From: Niveispirillum irakense DSM 11586
GTDB taxonomy: Bacteria; Pseudomonadota; Alphaproteobacteria; Azospirillales; Azospirillaceae
NCBI RefSeq assembly: GCF_000429645.1
Contig: NZ_AUCG01000016.1
Location: 682,001 to 746,000 of the forward strand
Length of the DNA stretch: 64,000 nt
Direction: 5' to 3'
Shown: one piece after another, positions 55,242 through 63,840 of the stretch
How the letters are laid out: each line of letters starts with the position of its first letter
Numbering within the stretch: the stretch's first letter is position 1
The notes under the pieces: model-generated
Told to the model about the DNA's origin: nothing
Databases searched by the model: none
What the model saw: the letters and a program-made list of their open reading frames with translations, nothing else
Program-made: the position numbers and the translations under genes

Positions 55242-56303
55242 ATGCAAGCGATGGATAGAATGACCGCATCGATAAACGCCCCGACCAAGCCGATGCTGGC
55301 AGCCCTTGCCGGGCAGAAGCTGGAGCGGCCGCCTTTCTGGCTGATGCGACAGGCAGGCCGTTACCTGCCAGAATATCGCCAGGTCCGCGCACAGGCAGGC
55401 GGGTTCCTGGATCTCTGCCTCAACCCGGAACTGGCGTGCGAAGTCACCCTGCAGCCCTTGCGCCGCTATGGGATGGATGCCGCCATTCTGTTTTCCGACA
55501 TCCTGATCGTGCCATGGGCTCTTGGCCAGGGTTTACGGTTTGCGGAAGGGGAAGGCCCCGTTCTGGACGCCATCCGTGATCAGGCTGGCCTGTCCAGGCT
55601 GGACCCTGCAGGCCTGCAGCGGCGGGCCGCACCGATTTATGAAACGGTGTCACGCATTCGGGCCGCCCTGGACCCGCGTACCGCCCTGATTGGGTTCGCC
55701 GGCTCGCCCTGGACCGTCGCCTGCTACATGGTGGAAGGGGGCGGATCGAAGGAATATGCGCAGGTAAAGCGCTTCGCCTATGGCGATCCGGTCGGCTTTG
55801 CCCGGCTGATCGACTTGCTGGTGGACGCGACCACCGATTATCTGGCCGCCCAGGTGGAAGCCGGCGCGGAAATCCTGCAGCTTTTCGATAGCTGGGCCGG
55901 TGTGTTGAGCGCCGCCGATTTCCGGCGGTTCTCCATCGAGCCGACGCGGCGCATCGTGGCGGCGCTGAAGCAGCGCTATCCCCATGTGCCGATCATCGGT
56001 TTCCCGCGCATGGCGGGGCTGAACCTGGAAGCCTATGTTGCCGCCACCGGTGTGGATGCGGTGTCACTGGACCCCGGCGTGCCCCCGGAATGGGCGGCCA
56101 AGCACCTGCAGCCCAAGGTGACCGTGCAGGGCAATCTGGACCCCGTATTGCTGCTGACTGGCGGTCAGGGGCTGGATGATGCAACCAACCATCTGCTGCA
56201 GACGCTGGGGCAGGGGCCGTTCATCTTCAATCTCGGCCATGGCATCATCAAGGAGACGCCGCCGGATCATGTGGACCGGCTGGCCAAACTGATCCGTGGC
56301 TGA
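55242..56303 (+). CDS. hemE: Uroporphyrinogen decarboxylase
   Basis: A 353-residue heme-pathway enzyme. [23 protein letters not shown] is the signature N-terminal substrate motif. Further blocks are [39 protein letters not shown] and the HGI-containing [18 protein letters not shown] codons at 55242, 55251 and 55260 are all possible. It is the first gene right of oriC. Confidence 0.97.
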   Translation: MQAMDRMTASINAPTKPMLAALAGQKLERPPFWLMRQAGRYLPEYRQVRAQAGGFLDLCLNPELACEVTLQPLRRYGMDAAILFSDILIVPWALGQGLRFAEGEGPVLDAIRDQAGLSRLDPAGLQRRAAPIYETVSRIRAALDPRTALIGFAGSPWTVACYMVEGGGSKEYAQVKRFAYGDPVGFARLIDLLVDATTDYLAAQVEAGAEILQLFDSWAGVLSAADFRRFSIEPTRRIVAALKQRYPHVPIIGFPRMAGLNLEAYVAATGVDAVSLDPGVPPEWAAKHLQPKVTVQGNLDPVLLLTGGQGLDDATNHLLQTLGQGPFIFNLGHGIIKETPPDHVDRLAKLIRG

Positions 56304-56317
56304 TTATCAGGGCAAAC

Positions 56318-57301
56318 GTGCTGCGCATTGCATTGATCCTGCTGCAGGCGGGGGGGCCGGCTGAAAAACCGGCCTTCAAGGCCTGGCAGGCGGATATATG
56401 CCGGGCTCAGGCAGGAGCGGGGCTGGCCGGGTGGCTGCGGCGCCTGCAGGCGGGTGGTGCCGCGTCTCCGCCGCCGGTAATGCCCTATGGGCTGGATGAA
56501 CTGGCCTTCGGGCTGGAACAGGCATTGTGGGATCAGGGGGCGCTGCAGGTCTTCGCCGCGCCCCACCTGCACCGCACCATCCTGGACCCGCTGGCGGGGG
56601 CTGTGGCCGCGTGGCAGGCAACGGAGATGGTGATCCTGCCCCTGGACCCGTTCTTCACGCCCTGGCGCAATGGCGCGGCCCTGCAGGCCTGGCAACAGGC
56701 CGCATCGGCAGCCGGCTTGGGCAGCGTGCCCAGCCGCAGGCTTTGTTGCCACCCCACGGACCCGATGCTTCTGCGCGCCCTGGTGCGCCGCCTGCAGCCC
56801 CATCTGCCAGCGGATAAAGCCCAAGACGCGGCTCCGCTGGTGCTGCTGCTGACACCCTGGCCACTGGGCCGGGAGGAGACAGAGACCGGCCCCTGGCAGG
56901 CGCGGCAGCTTGCCCGTGAACTTGCCCTGGCCACGGGCCTGCAGGCAGACAATATCTGGCTTTCCCAGGCCAGCCCCAAGGGCATGCGCCTGGGGGGTGC
57001 AGTGCCGGGCCTGGATATCATGCTGCGCCGGCTGTCCGGCCGTAAGGTGGTAGCCCTGTCCGTGACTTCAACACCACCGGACCTGCAGGAACGCGCCGCC
57101 TCTGCAGGGGTGGATCTGATCATTGCTGATCAAGCGGGAGCGCTCGCCCCGCTGGCTGATGATGTCGAACGGCTGGCCCATCTGGTCCGCCAGATGCGTG
57201 TCGTACCGCCGGGAATCCGTGCCGCTTTTGGCAGGCGGCAATGCGCTTCCGGCCTTGCCGCCTGCCCCTATCCATTGGTGGTGGACCCTGCCATGCGCTG
57301 A
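56318..57301 (+). CDS. Diverged ferrochelatase-like protein without the catalytic motif
   Basis: A 327-residue frame starting at GTG 56318, 14 bases after hemE, with an AGGG ribosome-binding site. LILLQAGGPAEKP resembles the N-terminal LLNLGGP of ferrochelatases, MVILPLDPFFTPW resembles the LPLYPQYS block, and IWLSQASPKGMRLGGAVPGLDIMLRRL resembles the QSRVGPxxWL block. The HG-containing catalytic stretch (normally SAHGLP) reads LLLTPWPLG, and the ETLxE region reads TPPDLQE. It therefore lacks the His and Glu needed for iron insertion. It could be a pseudo-enzyme, a relict, or a retuned protein. The hemE context supports a ferrochelatase origin. Confidence 0.6.
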   Translation: MLRIALILLQAGGPAEKPAFKAWQADICRAQAGAGLAGWLRRLQAGGAASPPPVMPYGLDELAFGLEQALWDQGALQVFAAPHLHRTILDPLAGAVAAWQATEMVILPLDPFFTPWRNGAALQAWQQAASAAGLGSVPSRRLCCHPTDPMLLRALVRRLQPHLPADKAQDAAPLVLLLTPWPLGREETETGPWQARQLARELALATGLQADNIWLSQASPKGMRLGGAVPGLDIMLRRLSGRKVVALSVTSTPPDLQERAASAGVDLIIADQAGALAPLADDVERLAHLVRQMRVVPPGIRAAFGRRQCASGLAACPYPLVVDPAMR

Positions 57302-57405
57302 GACGCTTGATTCCGCCGCCGTTCCGTCCCACCTTCGGCGCAATGACTGGCGCCATGATGGGCGCTGCAGGCCGTATCAGGCCGACGCATAGGGATCGCC
57401 ACTCC

Positions 57406-57960
57406 ATGTTCATCCAGACCGAAGAAACCCCCAACCCGGCGACGCTGAAATTCATCCCTGGTCGGGATGTGCTGGGCAGCGGTACGGCTGATTTCACGCA
57501 AGCGACTGAAGCGGCTGGGCGCTCGCCCCTGGCAGAAGCCCTGTTCGCCGTGGAAGGGGTAACCCGCGTGTTCCTGGCCGGTGATTTCATCACCGTCACC
57601 AAATCTGACCAGCGGGACTGGTACGTGATGAAGCCGGGCATCCTGGGCGCCATCATGGAGCATTTCGCCGCCAACCGGCCGGTTCTGCTCTCTGCCCTGG
57701 CGGATGATAACGCGATTTCCGAAGATGATGACGAGATCGTCGCCCAGATCAAGGAACTGCTGGATACCAAGGTCCGCCCGGCTGTGGCCCAGGATGGCGG
57801 CGACATCACGTTCCATGGTTTTGAACGCGGTATCGTCTATCTGACCATGAAAGGCGCCTGCGCCGGCTGCCCCAGCAGCACGGCTACCCTAAAGTCGGGC
57901 ATAGAGAACATGTTGAGGTACTACATTCCGGAGGTTGTCGAAGTTCAGCAAATCCGGTAA
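57406..57960 (+). CDS. nfuA: NfuA-type iron-sulfur scaffold protein
   Basis: A 184-residue protein. An N-terminal Nfu_N domain (MFIQTEETPNPATLKFIPGR, then FLAGDFITVTKSD) precedes a C-terminal NifU-like domain with the cluster motif GACAGCPSSTATLKSGIENML. It carries [4Fe-4S] clusters to target apoproteins. The upstream extension to 57241 overlaps the ferrochelatase-like gene and is not used; the ATG at 57406 gives the family start. Confidence 0.95.
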   Translation: MFIQTEETPNPATLKFIPGRDVLGSGTADFTQATEAAGRSPLAEALFAVEGVTRVFLAGDFITVTKSDQRDWYVMKPGILGAIMEHFAANRPVLLSALADDNAISEDDDEIVAQIKELLDTKVRPAVAQDGGDITFHGFERGIVYLTMKGACAGCPSSTATLKSGIENMLRYYIPEVVEVQQIR

Positions 57961-58006
57961 TGTCACCCAATCGCCAAAATTTTAGCTAATTTGGCGGGCA
58001 GAAGCA

Positions 58007-58212
58007 GTGCCGGGGAGCCGTGCTCCTCGGGGGTATTTGCAAACCCCACCCGGCACCGGTTTCCCGGTCACGAGAGGCCCGAAGGAGGTCGACCGGTTAC
58101 CAGTGCTTCCGCTTTGGCCAGCCCTATTTTGGGCATCCATGGCCAGTTTACGGAGTTTGCTCCGGCAACGGGAATAAAAGGCGGGCTATCCCGGGAACGG
58201 GAAGCGGTGCCG
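58007..58212 (+). ncRNA. Candidate structured leader RNA upstream of the glucosaminidase
   Basis: Within the 293-base gap, GTGCCGGG (58007-58014) can pair with CCCGGCAC (58049-58056), enclosing two smaller hairpins (GAGC/GCTC, and GGGGT/ACCCC), which gives a three-way junction. The 3' arm of this stem also fits the region 58198-58212: 58051-58066 and 58198-58212 pair over 15 positions with one bulge and one G-T. Two more hairpins lie inside (58115-58145; 58151-58164, CGGAG/CTCCG). The two pairings compete for 58051-58056. It matches no riboswitch class I know. Confidence 0.45.
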
Positions 58213-58253
58213 TTTGTTCCCTTCGGCTTGGACTATACAGGGGTTTTACAAAT

Positions 58254-59339
58254 ATGCAGACAGACGCGAACGAGGGCCGGTCCGGCCCCCGCTATACGGC
58301 TGTTTGTGCCGGTTTCCTGCTGATTGTGGGGCTTATCCCGTCCATCATGTTCACCTGGGCATCCGGGTTGGCGATGGATCGGGGGGCACGTGAGCTATTC
58401 TTACCGGTTTTGCGACCGGCTGTTGCCCAGGCGGCGGTTCCCGATGGGAAAGACCAGCCGAAGGGGGACGAAGCCCAGATCGTGGCAGAGGCGTTCTCGC
58501 TCGATGCCCGTTCGGTGATGGAACTGTTTCATCAGCGGGATTATCATATCGAACAGGTGCGCTCTGGGGCGCTGCAGGTGCCGCGTCTGGTGTTGAGCGA
58601 TCTGCCGACCGGCCTGAAATCCCTGTCCAGTGCGGATGACCGCAAAGCCGTCTTCGTGAAGACGCTTTTGCCGATGATCCTGCTAACCAATGAGAAGATC
58701 GAGAAGGACCGCCAGCGCCTGCAGCGCCTGCAGGTGGTGCGGGCCAACGGCCATGCTTTGTCCGCCCCGGACCGGATGTGGCTGGCCTCCATCGCTGAAC
58801 GCTATGGCGTGAAAGCCGATGGCGAGGTCAATATCAAGTCGCTGCTGCAACGGGTCGATATCGTTCCCGCTTCCCTGGCGCTGGCCCAGGCGGCGGAAGA
58901 AAGCGGCTGGGGCACCTCCCGGTTTGCCCAGAAGGGCAATGCGCTTTACGGGCAACTCACCTGGAATGCGGAGCATCAGGGTATCGTGCCCCGTAACCGC
59001 CGCCAGGGTGAAACCCACCGGTTCCGGGCCTTTGATGATCCCAAGGCCAGCATCGAAAGCTATATCCATAATCTGAACACCCATCGCGCCTATACCCAGT
59101 TCCGCCAGATGCGGTCAGGCCTGCGTGGCCAGGGCAAGGTGCTGGAAGGTGCGCAACTGGCCAGCGCCCTGGTCAGCTATTCGGAGCGGGGGCAGGATTA
59201 TGTCCGCACCATCCGCAGCCTGATCCGCGTGAACGCCCTTTCCGATTTCGACCAGGCGGTGCTGCGGGACGATATGGGGGAAGAGGTGCTGCGTCTGGCC
59301 AAGAAGGTGGAGCCGATCACTGTTGCCATGCGGCGGTGA
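58254..59339 (+). CDS. Bax-like glucosaminidase-domain protein
   Basis: A 361-residue protein. A membrane segment lies near the N terminus (about 17-40, YTAVCAGFLLIVGLIPSIMFTWASGLA), followed by a linker with helical VARAN-type stretch (NEKIEKDRQRLQRLQVVRA) and the C-terminal glucosaminidase domain (VPASLALAQAAEESGWGTSRFAQKGNALYGQLTW with the catalytic Glu, then FDDPKASIESYIHNLNTHRAYTQFR). It probably cuts peptidoglycan as a single-pass, periplasmic enzyme. The long 5' leader is the main oddity. Confidence 0.88.
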   Translation: MQTDANEGRSGPRYTAVCAGFLLIVGLIPSIMFTWASGLAMDRGARELFLPVLRPAVAQAAVPDGKDQPKGDEAQIVAEAFSLDARSVMELFHQRDYHIEQVRSGALQVPRLVLSDLPTGLKSLSSADDRKAVFVKTLLPMILLTNEKIEKDRQRLQRLQVVRANGHALSAPDRMWLASIAERYGVKADGEVNIKSLLQRVDIVPASLALAQAAEESGWGTSRFAQKGNALYGQLTWNAEHQGIVPRNRRQGETHRFRAFDDPKASIESYIHNLNTHRAYTQFRQMRSGLRGQGKVLEGAQLASALVSYSERGQDYVRTIRSLIRVNALSDFDQAVLRDDMGEEVLRLAKKVEPITVAMRR

Positions 59340-59448
59340 TTGTTCTGCCAATGGCAACGGTTTTTCCTGATCCCTGAACTTGCCGGACCTATAGGGCCGG
59401 GTCATAAATCTTTCCGACGCTGAATTTTCAGCTTTTTGAGGAAATGAG

Positions 59449-60039
59449 ATGACCCAGACGCTTGATGCTGCAGGGCTTGACCTGCTTTTCCGCGAGGCCC
59501 GCACGCATAATGCCTGGCAGGATCGGCCTGTCGATCCGGCCCTGCTGCATCAGATTTACGATCTGGTGAAATGGGGACCGACCAGCGCCAATTGTGAGCC
59601 GCAGCGCATTGTCTTTCTCACCTCGGCCGCTGCCAAGGAGAAGCTGCGCCCGGCCCTGTCCCAGGGCAATCTGGCCAAGACCATGGCGGCACCTGTCACT
59701 GCCATCCTGGCCTATGACATGCAGTTCTATGACAATCTTCCCCGGCTGTTCCCCCATGCCGATGCACGGTCATGGTTTGTGGGTAATGATGCGGTGATCG
59801 AGGCGACGGCCTTCCGGAACGGGTCGCTGCAGGCCGGATATTTCATCCTTGCCGCGCGGGCGCTGGGGCTGGATTGCGGGCCGATGTCCGGCTTTGACGC
59901 CGATCTGGTCAACAAGACCTTTTTCCCGGATGGCCGGTTCCGGGTCAATCTGCTGTGCAATCTGGGTTATGGCGATCCGGCGGGTCTGCATCCAAGGGGT
60001 CCGCGCCTGGATTTCGCGGATGCGTGCGATATCCTTTGA
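59449..60039 (+). CDS. Nitroreductase-family protein, RutE-like
   Basis: A 196-residue FMN-dependent nitroreductase. Signature parts are [22 protein letters not shown], and [37 protein letters not shown]. The closest family is the malonic semialdehyde reductase RutE/HadB type of the pyrimidine degradation pathway, but the other rut genes are absent here, so a different substrate is possible. A strong hairpin follows at 60049-60082. Confidence 0.85.
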   Translation: MTQTLDAAGLDLLFREARTHNAWQDRPVDPALLHQIYDLVKWGPTSANCEPQRIVFLTSAAAKEKLRPALSQGNLAKTMAAPVTAILAYDMQFYDNLPRLFPHADARSWFVGNDAVIEATAFRNGSLQAGYFILAARALGLDCGPMSGFDADLVNKTFFPDGRFRVNLLCNLGYGDPAGLHPRGPRLDFADACDIL

Positions 60040-60048
60040 GGATGAACG

Positions 60049-60082
60049 CGGTTGGCACCTGTTTTCCGGCAGGTGCCAACCG
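60049..60082. terminator. Convergent hairpin between rutE-like and ddpX-like genes
   Basis: A 13-bp perfect stem CGGTTGGCACCTG (60049-60061) pairs with 60070-60082 around an 8-base loop, directly between two converging genes. The T tract on both sides is poor, so termination is inferred from position. Confidence 0.72.
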
Positions 60083-60088
60083 GGAATT

Positions 60089-60697
60089 TCAGCCACCCAT
60101 GATTTTTGGTCCCAAGGCGCCATCTTCGACCAGCGGATAGCGGGCGGCATCCGGCAACTGATAGTGCCACCATTCGCTCTCATAATGGTCCCAGCCGGCA
60201 AGGGCCATCAGCCCGGCCAGCAGTGCGCGGTTGCGCTGAATTTCCGCCGGCAGGTCGGCAGCGCCATGATAGGCCAGCGGCCGCATGTCATCGAAGCCGG
60301 TTCCCATATCCAGCATCACGCCATCGCGACTGACCAGGGTGAGATCAATGGCGACGCCGCGCCCATGGTTGGATCCGATCCGGGGATCGGCAATGAAGGT
60401 GGGATCGGGCAGGGCATGCCATAAAGCCCACTGGGCCGGCGGTGGCCGATAGCCATCAAACAGATGCAGGCGCAGCCCCAGCCCGGCGGCCAGATCAATC
60501 GCCCGTGCCAGCGCTGCGGCTGCGGCCGGGTGCAACAGGCAAAGCGGCTGCGCATAGATCGGTCTTCCCGTCAGATTATCGGACGTGGCATAGCGGATAT
60601 CCAGATCGACATCGAAGACGGGCGGCGCGATGGTCGTGAAATACATGGATGGAATGCCGGTCCTTGAAAAAGGCAGGTGATCCTGTCTATCGGCCAT
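60089..60697 (-). CDS. ddpX: D-alanyl-D-alanine dipeptidase (DdpX/VanX type)
   Basis: A zinc dipeptidase that cleaves D-Ala-D-Ala. Family parts are LDIRYATSDNLTGRPIYAQ, LFDGYRPPPAQWALW, the zinc-binding SNHGRGVAIDLTL and ESEWWHYQL. The 202-residue version starts at 60697, with an AAGGGG site; an ATG at 60646 (185 residues) is also possible. No vancomycin-resistance genes are nearby, so it is more likely a peptidoglycan-recycling enzyme. Confidence 0.88.
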   Translation of the reverse strand: MADRQDHLPFSRTGIPSMYFTTIAPPVFDVDLDIRYATSDNLTGRPIYAQPLCLLHPAAAAALARAIDLAAGLGLRLHLFDGYRPPPAQWALWHALPDPTFIADPRIGSNHGRGVAIDLTLVSRDGVMLDMGTGFDDMRPLAYHGAADLPAEIQRNRALLAGLMALAGWDHYESEWWHYQLPDAARYPLVEDGALGPKIMGG

Positions 60698-60725
60698 CTG
60701 CCCCTTTGGGAACAGGAAAGCAATC

Positions 60726-61436
60726 ATGATCACCCTTGGCCTTGATACGGCAACCAGCGCCTGCGCCTGCGCCCTCTGGTCGGCGGATCAAGGACGGGTG
60801 CTTGCGGCCCAGGCCGAACAGATGGAACGGGGGCAGGCTGAGCGGTTGGTGCCCCTGGTACAGGCGGTTCTGGCTGAAGCGGGGATCGGCTTTGGTGACA
60901 TCGATCGGATCGGGGTCACGGTGGGGCCTGGCACCTTTACCGGATTGCGCATTGGGCTTGCCGCTGCACGGGGTTTTGCCCTGGCGGCGGGCTGCCCGCT
61001 GGTGGGGGTCACCACGCTGGAAGCGGCGGTTGCCGGCCTGCAGCCGCTGCCGGCGGAAGGGATTATCCTGGCGGTGATTGAAAGCCGGCGCGAGGATCTT
61101 TTCGTCCAGCCCTTTTCCACCCAGGGGGAGGTACTGGGCGAAGCCGTGGATATTCTGCCGGTGGATTTTCCCGCCTATGCTGCGCGCTTCGGCAATGATG
61201 GCCCATTGACGCTGGTTGGTGATGCCGCCATCCGGGGCGCAAAGGCGTTGGAGGGTGTGTCAGCCCCTCTCCATGTTGTGGAAACCCAGGGAAGGGCGGA
61301 GGCGCTGGCGGTGGCCCGGATCGTTGCCGGGCTGACAGCGCCGGCGATCGCTTCGCGGCCCGCCGATCCTTTTTATCTCCGTCCCCCCGATGTCAGCCTG
61401 CCCAAGGACAGGCTGGCGAAAGGGGCGCAGGCATGA
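60726..61436 (+). CDS. tsaB: tRNA threonylcarbamoyladenosine biosynthesis protein TsaB
   Basis: A 236-residue actin-like-fold protein that supports TsaD in making t6A37 of tRNA. The N terminus ITLGLDTATSACACAL, the GVTVGPGTFTGLRIGLAAARGFALA block and LAVIESRREDLFVQ are family landmarks. It overlaps rimI by ATGA, a common pairing. Divergent from ddpX. Confidence 0.96.
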   Translation: MITLGLDTATSACACALWSADQGRVLAAQAEQMERGQAERLVPLVQAVLAEAGIGFGDIDRIGVTVGPGTFTGLRIGLAAARGFALAAGCPLVGVTTLEAAVAGLQPLPAEGIILAVIESRREDLFVQPFSTQGEVLGEAVDILPVDFPAYAARFGNDGPLTLVGDAAIRGAKALEGVSAPLHVVETQGRAEALAVARIVAGLTAPAIASRPADPFYLRPPDVSLPKDRLAKGAQA

Positions 61437-61912
61437 CGGGACAGGATAGGCGCATCGTTGCGGCCTCACCGGTCCATGTGCCGGTGATGGCAGCGCTGCA
61501 TGCCAGCGCCTTTGCCGATCCTGCCATCAGTGGGCCGGCCTGGGATGCCGATAATCTGGCGGCGCTTATGGCCATGCCGGGGGTTTATGCCCGCATTCTG
61601 CTTGCCGGGGAGGTTCCCGTGGGCCTTGCCCTGTGGCGTGTCGCGGCGGATGAGGCGGAATTGCTGACGCTGGGTGTCGATGCCGCGGCACGTGGTAAGG
61701 GCCATGGCCGCGAACTTCTACGCGATGGTATCGAACTGCTACATTATTTGAAGATGGATAAGATTTTCCTCGAAGTTGCCGTTTCCAACAACTCCGCCAT
61801 TTGCCTGTATCTTTCCGCTGGTTTCACCAGTGTGGGCCGGCGCCCCGGCTATTACCGGCACGGGGGGGTTGCAGTGGACGCGGACATTATGATGCGGCCT
61901 CTGCACGAATAG
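61433..61912 (+). CDS. rimI: Ribosomal-protein-alanine N-acetyltransferase RimI
   Basis: A 159-residue GNAT protein. Acetyl-CoA motif LLTLGVDAAARGKGHGRELLRDGIEL and the terminal VSNNSAICLYLSAGFTSVGRRPGYY are typical of RimI, which acetylates ribosomal protein S18. It is coupled to tsaB by a 4-base overlap. The next genes are on the other strand. Confidence 0.93.
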   Translation: MTGQDRRIVAASPVHVPVMAALHASAFADPAISGPAWDADNLAALMAMPGVYARILLAGEVPVGLALWRVAADEAELLTLGVDAAARGKGHGRELLRDGIELLHYLKMDKIFLEVAVSNNSAICLYLSAGFTSVGRRPGYYRHGGVAVDADIMMRPLHE

Positions 61913-61952
61913 ATAAGCAGTTGAAAGGTCTATATCTGGCAAATAGATTTCA

Positions 61953-62201
61953 TTAGATTTTATTCACAAGCAGGCGATATGGGCCCTGCGGAATATCTGG
62001 ATTTTCAGGTTGAACGTCAGACACATGATAACCGTGTTCACGAAGGCTTGCCGGTACATTCTGAAGCGGTTCACCAAAATTCATTCTGACTTCAAGCACT
62101 TCACCAGCCTGTAACCTTTCAACGGCTAGTTTTGTCCTGACGAATGTCATGGGACAAACAAGCCCGGTTAGGTCCAGAAAGTGATGACCGGACTTTTCCA
62201 T
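61953..62201 (-). CDS. tusA: TusA/SirA-family sulfur-carrier-like protein
   Basis: An 82-residue TusA-fold protein. LDLTGLVCPMTFVRTKLAVERLQAGEVLEV shows the family start; the Cys is conserved but the usual CPxP reads CPMT, as in a subset of the family. It would be a sulfur carrier or a related redox adaptor. Convergent with rimI and divergent from mucR. Confidence 0.88.
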   Translation of the reverse strand: MEKSGHHFLDLTGLVCPMTFVRTKLAVERLQAGEVLEVRMNFGEPLQNVPASLREHGYHVSDVQPENPDIPQGPYRLLVNKI

Positions 62202-62249
62202 AAAAATTGTTCCTCTTCTTTGGCTTTAAAACGTTATTGCACATCACCT

Positions 62250-62284
62250 GGATAAGACTTATATCACGGGTGAGTTCCTTATCC
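62250..62284 (+). promoter_or_regulatory. Inverted repeat in the mucR leader
   Basis: GGATAAG (62250-62256) and CTTATCC (62278-62284) form 7-bp arms around a 21-base spacer and end just before the GGAG ribosome-binding site of mucR. It could be an operator or a leader hairpin; MucR proteins commonly regulate their own genes. Confidence 0.5.
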
Positions 62285-62297
62285 GGAGCAATGATAG

Positions 62298-62720
62298 ATG
62301 ACCAGCGCCTCCTCCTCGCCCGAACTTTTGTCTCTCACCACAGAGATAGTCGCGGCGCATGTTTCCAACAATACAGTTGCCATCAATGATCTTCCGGCGC
62401 TGATCGAACATGTGTATCGCACCCTGTCCAATATCGGCGCGGAGCCGGTGGTGCAGAGTGAAAAGCCGCAGCCGGCCGTCGCCATCAAGAAATCCGTGAC
62501 GCCCGAATATATTATCTGCCTGGAAGACGGTAAGAAGTTGAAGATGCTGAAGCGGCATCTGAAGACCGCTTACAACATGTCGCCGGAAGAATATCGCGAC
62601 CGCTGGAGCCTGCCGCCGGATTATCCGATGGTCGCCCCGAATTACGCCAAGCAGCGTTCGCGTCTGGCCAAGCAGATTGGTCTGGGTACGCGCGCCCGCC
62701 GGGGTGGCGAGGACGAGTAA
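62298..62720 (+). CDS. mucR: Ros/MucR-family transcriptional regulator
   Basis: A 140-residue alphaproteobacterial regulator of exopolysaccharide, motility and virulence or symbiosis genes. The C-terminal part holds the MucR motif: VTPEYIICLEDGKKLKMLKRHLKTAYNMSPEEYRDRWSLPPDYPMVAPNYAKQRS. Only one Cys lies at the zinc site, with Asp replacing the second, a known variant that may use different ligands. The ATG at 62298 follows a GGAG site by 9 bases. Terminator downstream. Confidence 0.95.
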   Translation: MTSASSSPELLSLTTEIVAAHVSNNTVAINDLPALIEHVYRTLSNIGAEPVVQSEKPQPAVAIKKSVTPEYIICLEDGKKLKMLKRHLKTAYNMSPEEYRDRWSLPPDYPMVAPNYAKQRSRLAKQIGLGTRARRGGEDE

Positions 62721-62740
62721 TCCTCCCCCGATAGGTGAGA

Positions 62741-62784
62741 AAAAAGGGCCGGCCCAATCCGGGGGTCGGCCCTTTGGCTTTTTT
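62741..62784 (+). terminator. Rho-independent terminator after mucR
   Basis: A 9-bp stem AAAGGGCCG (62743-62751) pairs with CGGCCCTTT (62767-62775), followed by GGC and a run of T (62779-62784). Confidence 0.88.
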
Positions 62785-62994
62785 AAGCCATGATTTCGCG
62801 CTTCTCTGTTTGATGTTTGCGCGTCGCTGCGGTTAAGTTTTGATGATCAGGTCTTCCATGACGACAGAGTCGGTTGACCGGGTGCCGCCGCTTTGTGATA
62901 TGGCAATATCCGACAGCAACCGGTGCCTAAGCCCGGTTCGTGATGTCGCGGGATTGGTCTTCGGCTGCGGCCGATATCCAGATGATGTGAGAGC

Positions 62995-63810
62995 ATGGCT
63001 GACATCACGACAGATGCCCTGATTTCCGGCGAGCTTCGCTTCGGTAATCTGGAAGTTCGGCTGGCTGAAACCGCGGCCGAGGTTCATGCCGCGCAGCTTT
63101 TGCGGTTCCGCGTCTTCTATGAGGAGATGCAGGCCCGTCCGACGCCGGAAATGGCGGCGCAGCGGCGCGATTACGACATGTTCGATGAGTTGTGCGATCA
63201 CCTTCTCGTGATCGACCACAATGTGGGCACTGGTGCTGATGGTGTGGTTGGCACCTATCGCCTGATCCGCCGGGCCGCAGCGGCCCGCGCGGGCTCGTTT
63301 TATTCCTCCGACGAATATGACATCTCGCGGATTGAGGAATATCCGGGCGAAGTGCTGGAACTGGGCCGCTCCTGCGTGGATCACGCCTATCGCAGCCGGG
63401 GAACGATGCAGTTGCTGTGGCGCGGTATCGCTGCCTATGCCGCGCATTATGACATCAAGCTGATGTTCGGCTGTGCCAGCCTGCCCGGGACCAATCCCAA
63501 GGCGCTGGCCCTGCCGCTCTCATATCTCTACTACCATCATCTGGCACCGCCGGCCCTTCGGCCCGTGGCCTTGCCGCATCGCTATGTCGAAATGGCGATG
63601 ATGGAAGAACATGAGATTGATCCAAGGCGCGGGATCAACGAGGTCCCCCCCCTGATCAAGGGATATCTCCGTCTGGGTGGCTTCGTCGGCGAAGGGGCTG
63701 TGGTGGATCATCAGTTCAACACCACAGACGTTTCCATCGTGGTCAAGACCGACCTGATCACCGACAAGTATCTTCGGCATTATGAGCGGCGCGGCAGCTC
63801 CCTCCTGTAA
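62995..63810 (+). CDS. olsB: L-ornithine N-alpha-acyltransferase OlsB
   Basis: A 271-residue GNAT-like protein that attaches a 3-hydroxyacyl chain to ornithine in ornithine-lipid synthesis. Family landmarks are EVHAAQLLRFRVFYEEM, DMFDELCDHLLVID, GTYRLIRRAAA, LELGRSCVDHAYRSRGTMQLLWRGIAAY and IKGYLRLGGFVGEGAVVD. It precedes an acyltransferase of the OlsA type. The 210 bases before it contain no clear promoter or Pho-box pair. Ornithine lipids help membranes under phosphate limitation. Confidence 0.94.
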   Translation: MADITTDALISGELRFGNLEVRLAETAAEVHAAQLLRFRVFYEEMQARPTPEMAAQRRDYDMFDELCDHLLVIDHNVGTGADGVVGTYRLIRRAAAARAGSFYSSDEYDISRIEEYPGEVLELGRSCVDHAYRSRGTMQLLWRGIAAYAAHYDIKLMFGCASLPGTNPKALALPLSYLYYHHLAPPALRPVALPHRYVEMAMMEEHEIDPRRGINEVPPLIKGYLRLGGFVGEGAVVDHQFNTTDVSIVVKTDLITDKYLRHYERRGSSLL

Positions 63811-63840
63811 GGGCAACGATATGGCGACGGGCGGTTGAGT

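Noticed and set aside
57961-58253. Known riboswitch (cobalamin, SAM/SAH, FMN, glycine) or RNase P/tmRNA in the leader
   Set aside because: The conserved boxes of those classes are not present; only the candidate secondary structure is reported.
58380-58396. Extra parS-like site with a CACGTG core in the glucosaminidase gene
   Set aside because: Only the central CACGTG matches; the flanking TGTTTC/GAAACA halves are missing.
62840-63022. 60-codon plus frame overlapping the olsB start
   Set aside because: No ribosome-binding site or family character, and it would overlap a well-supported olsB start.
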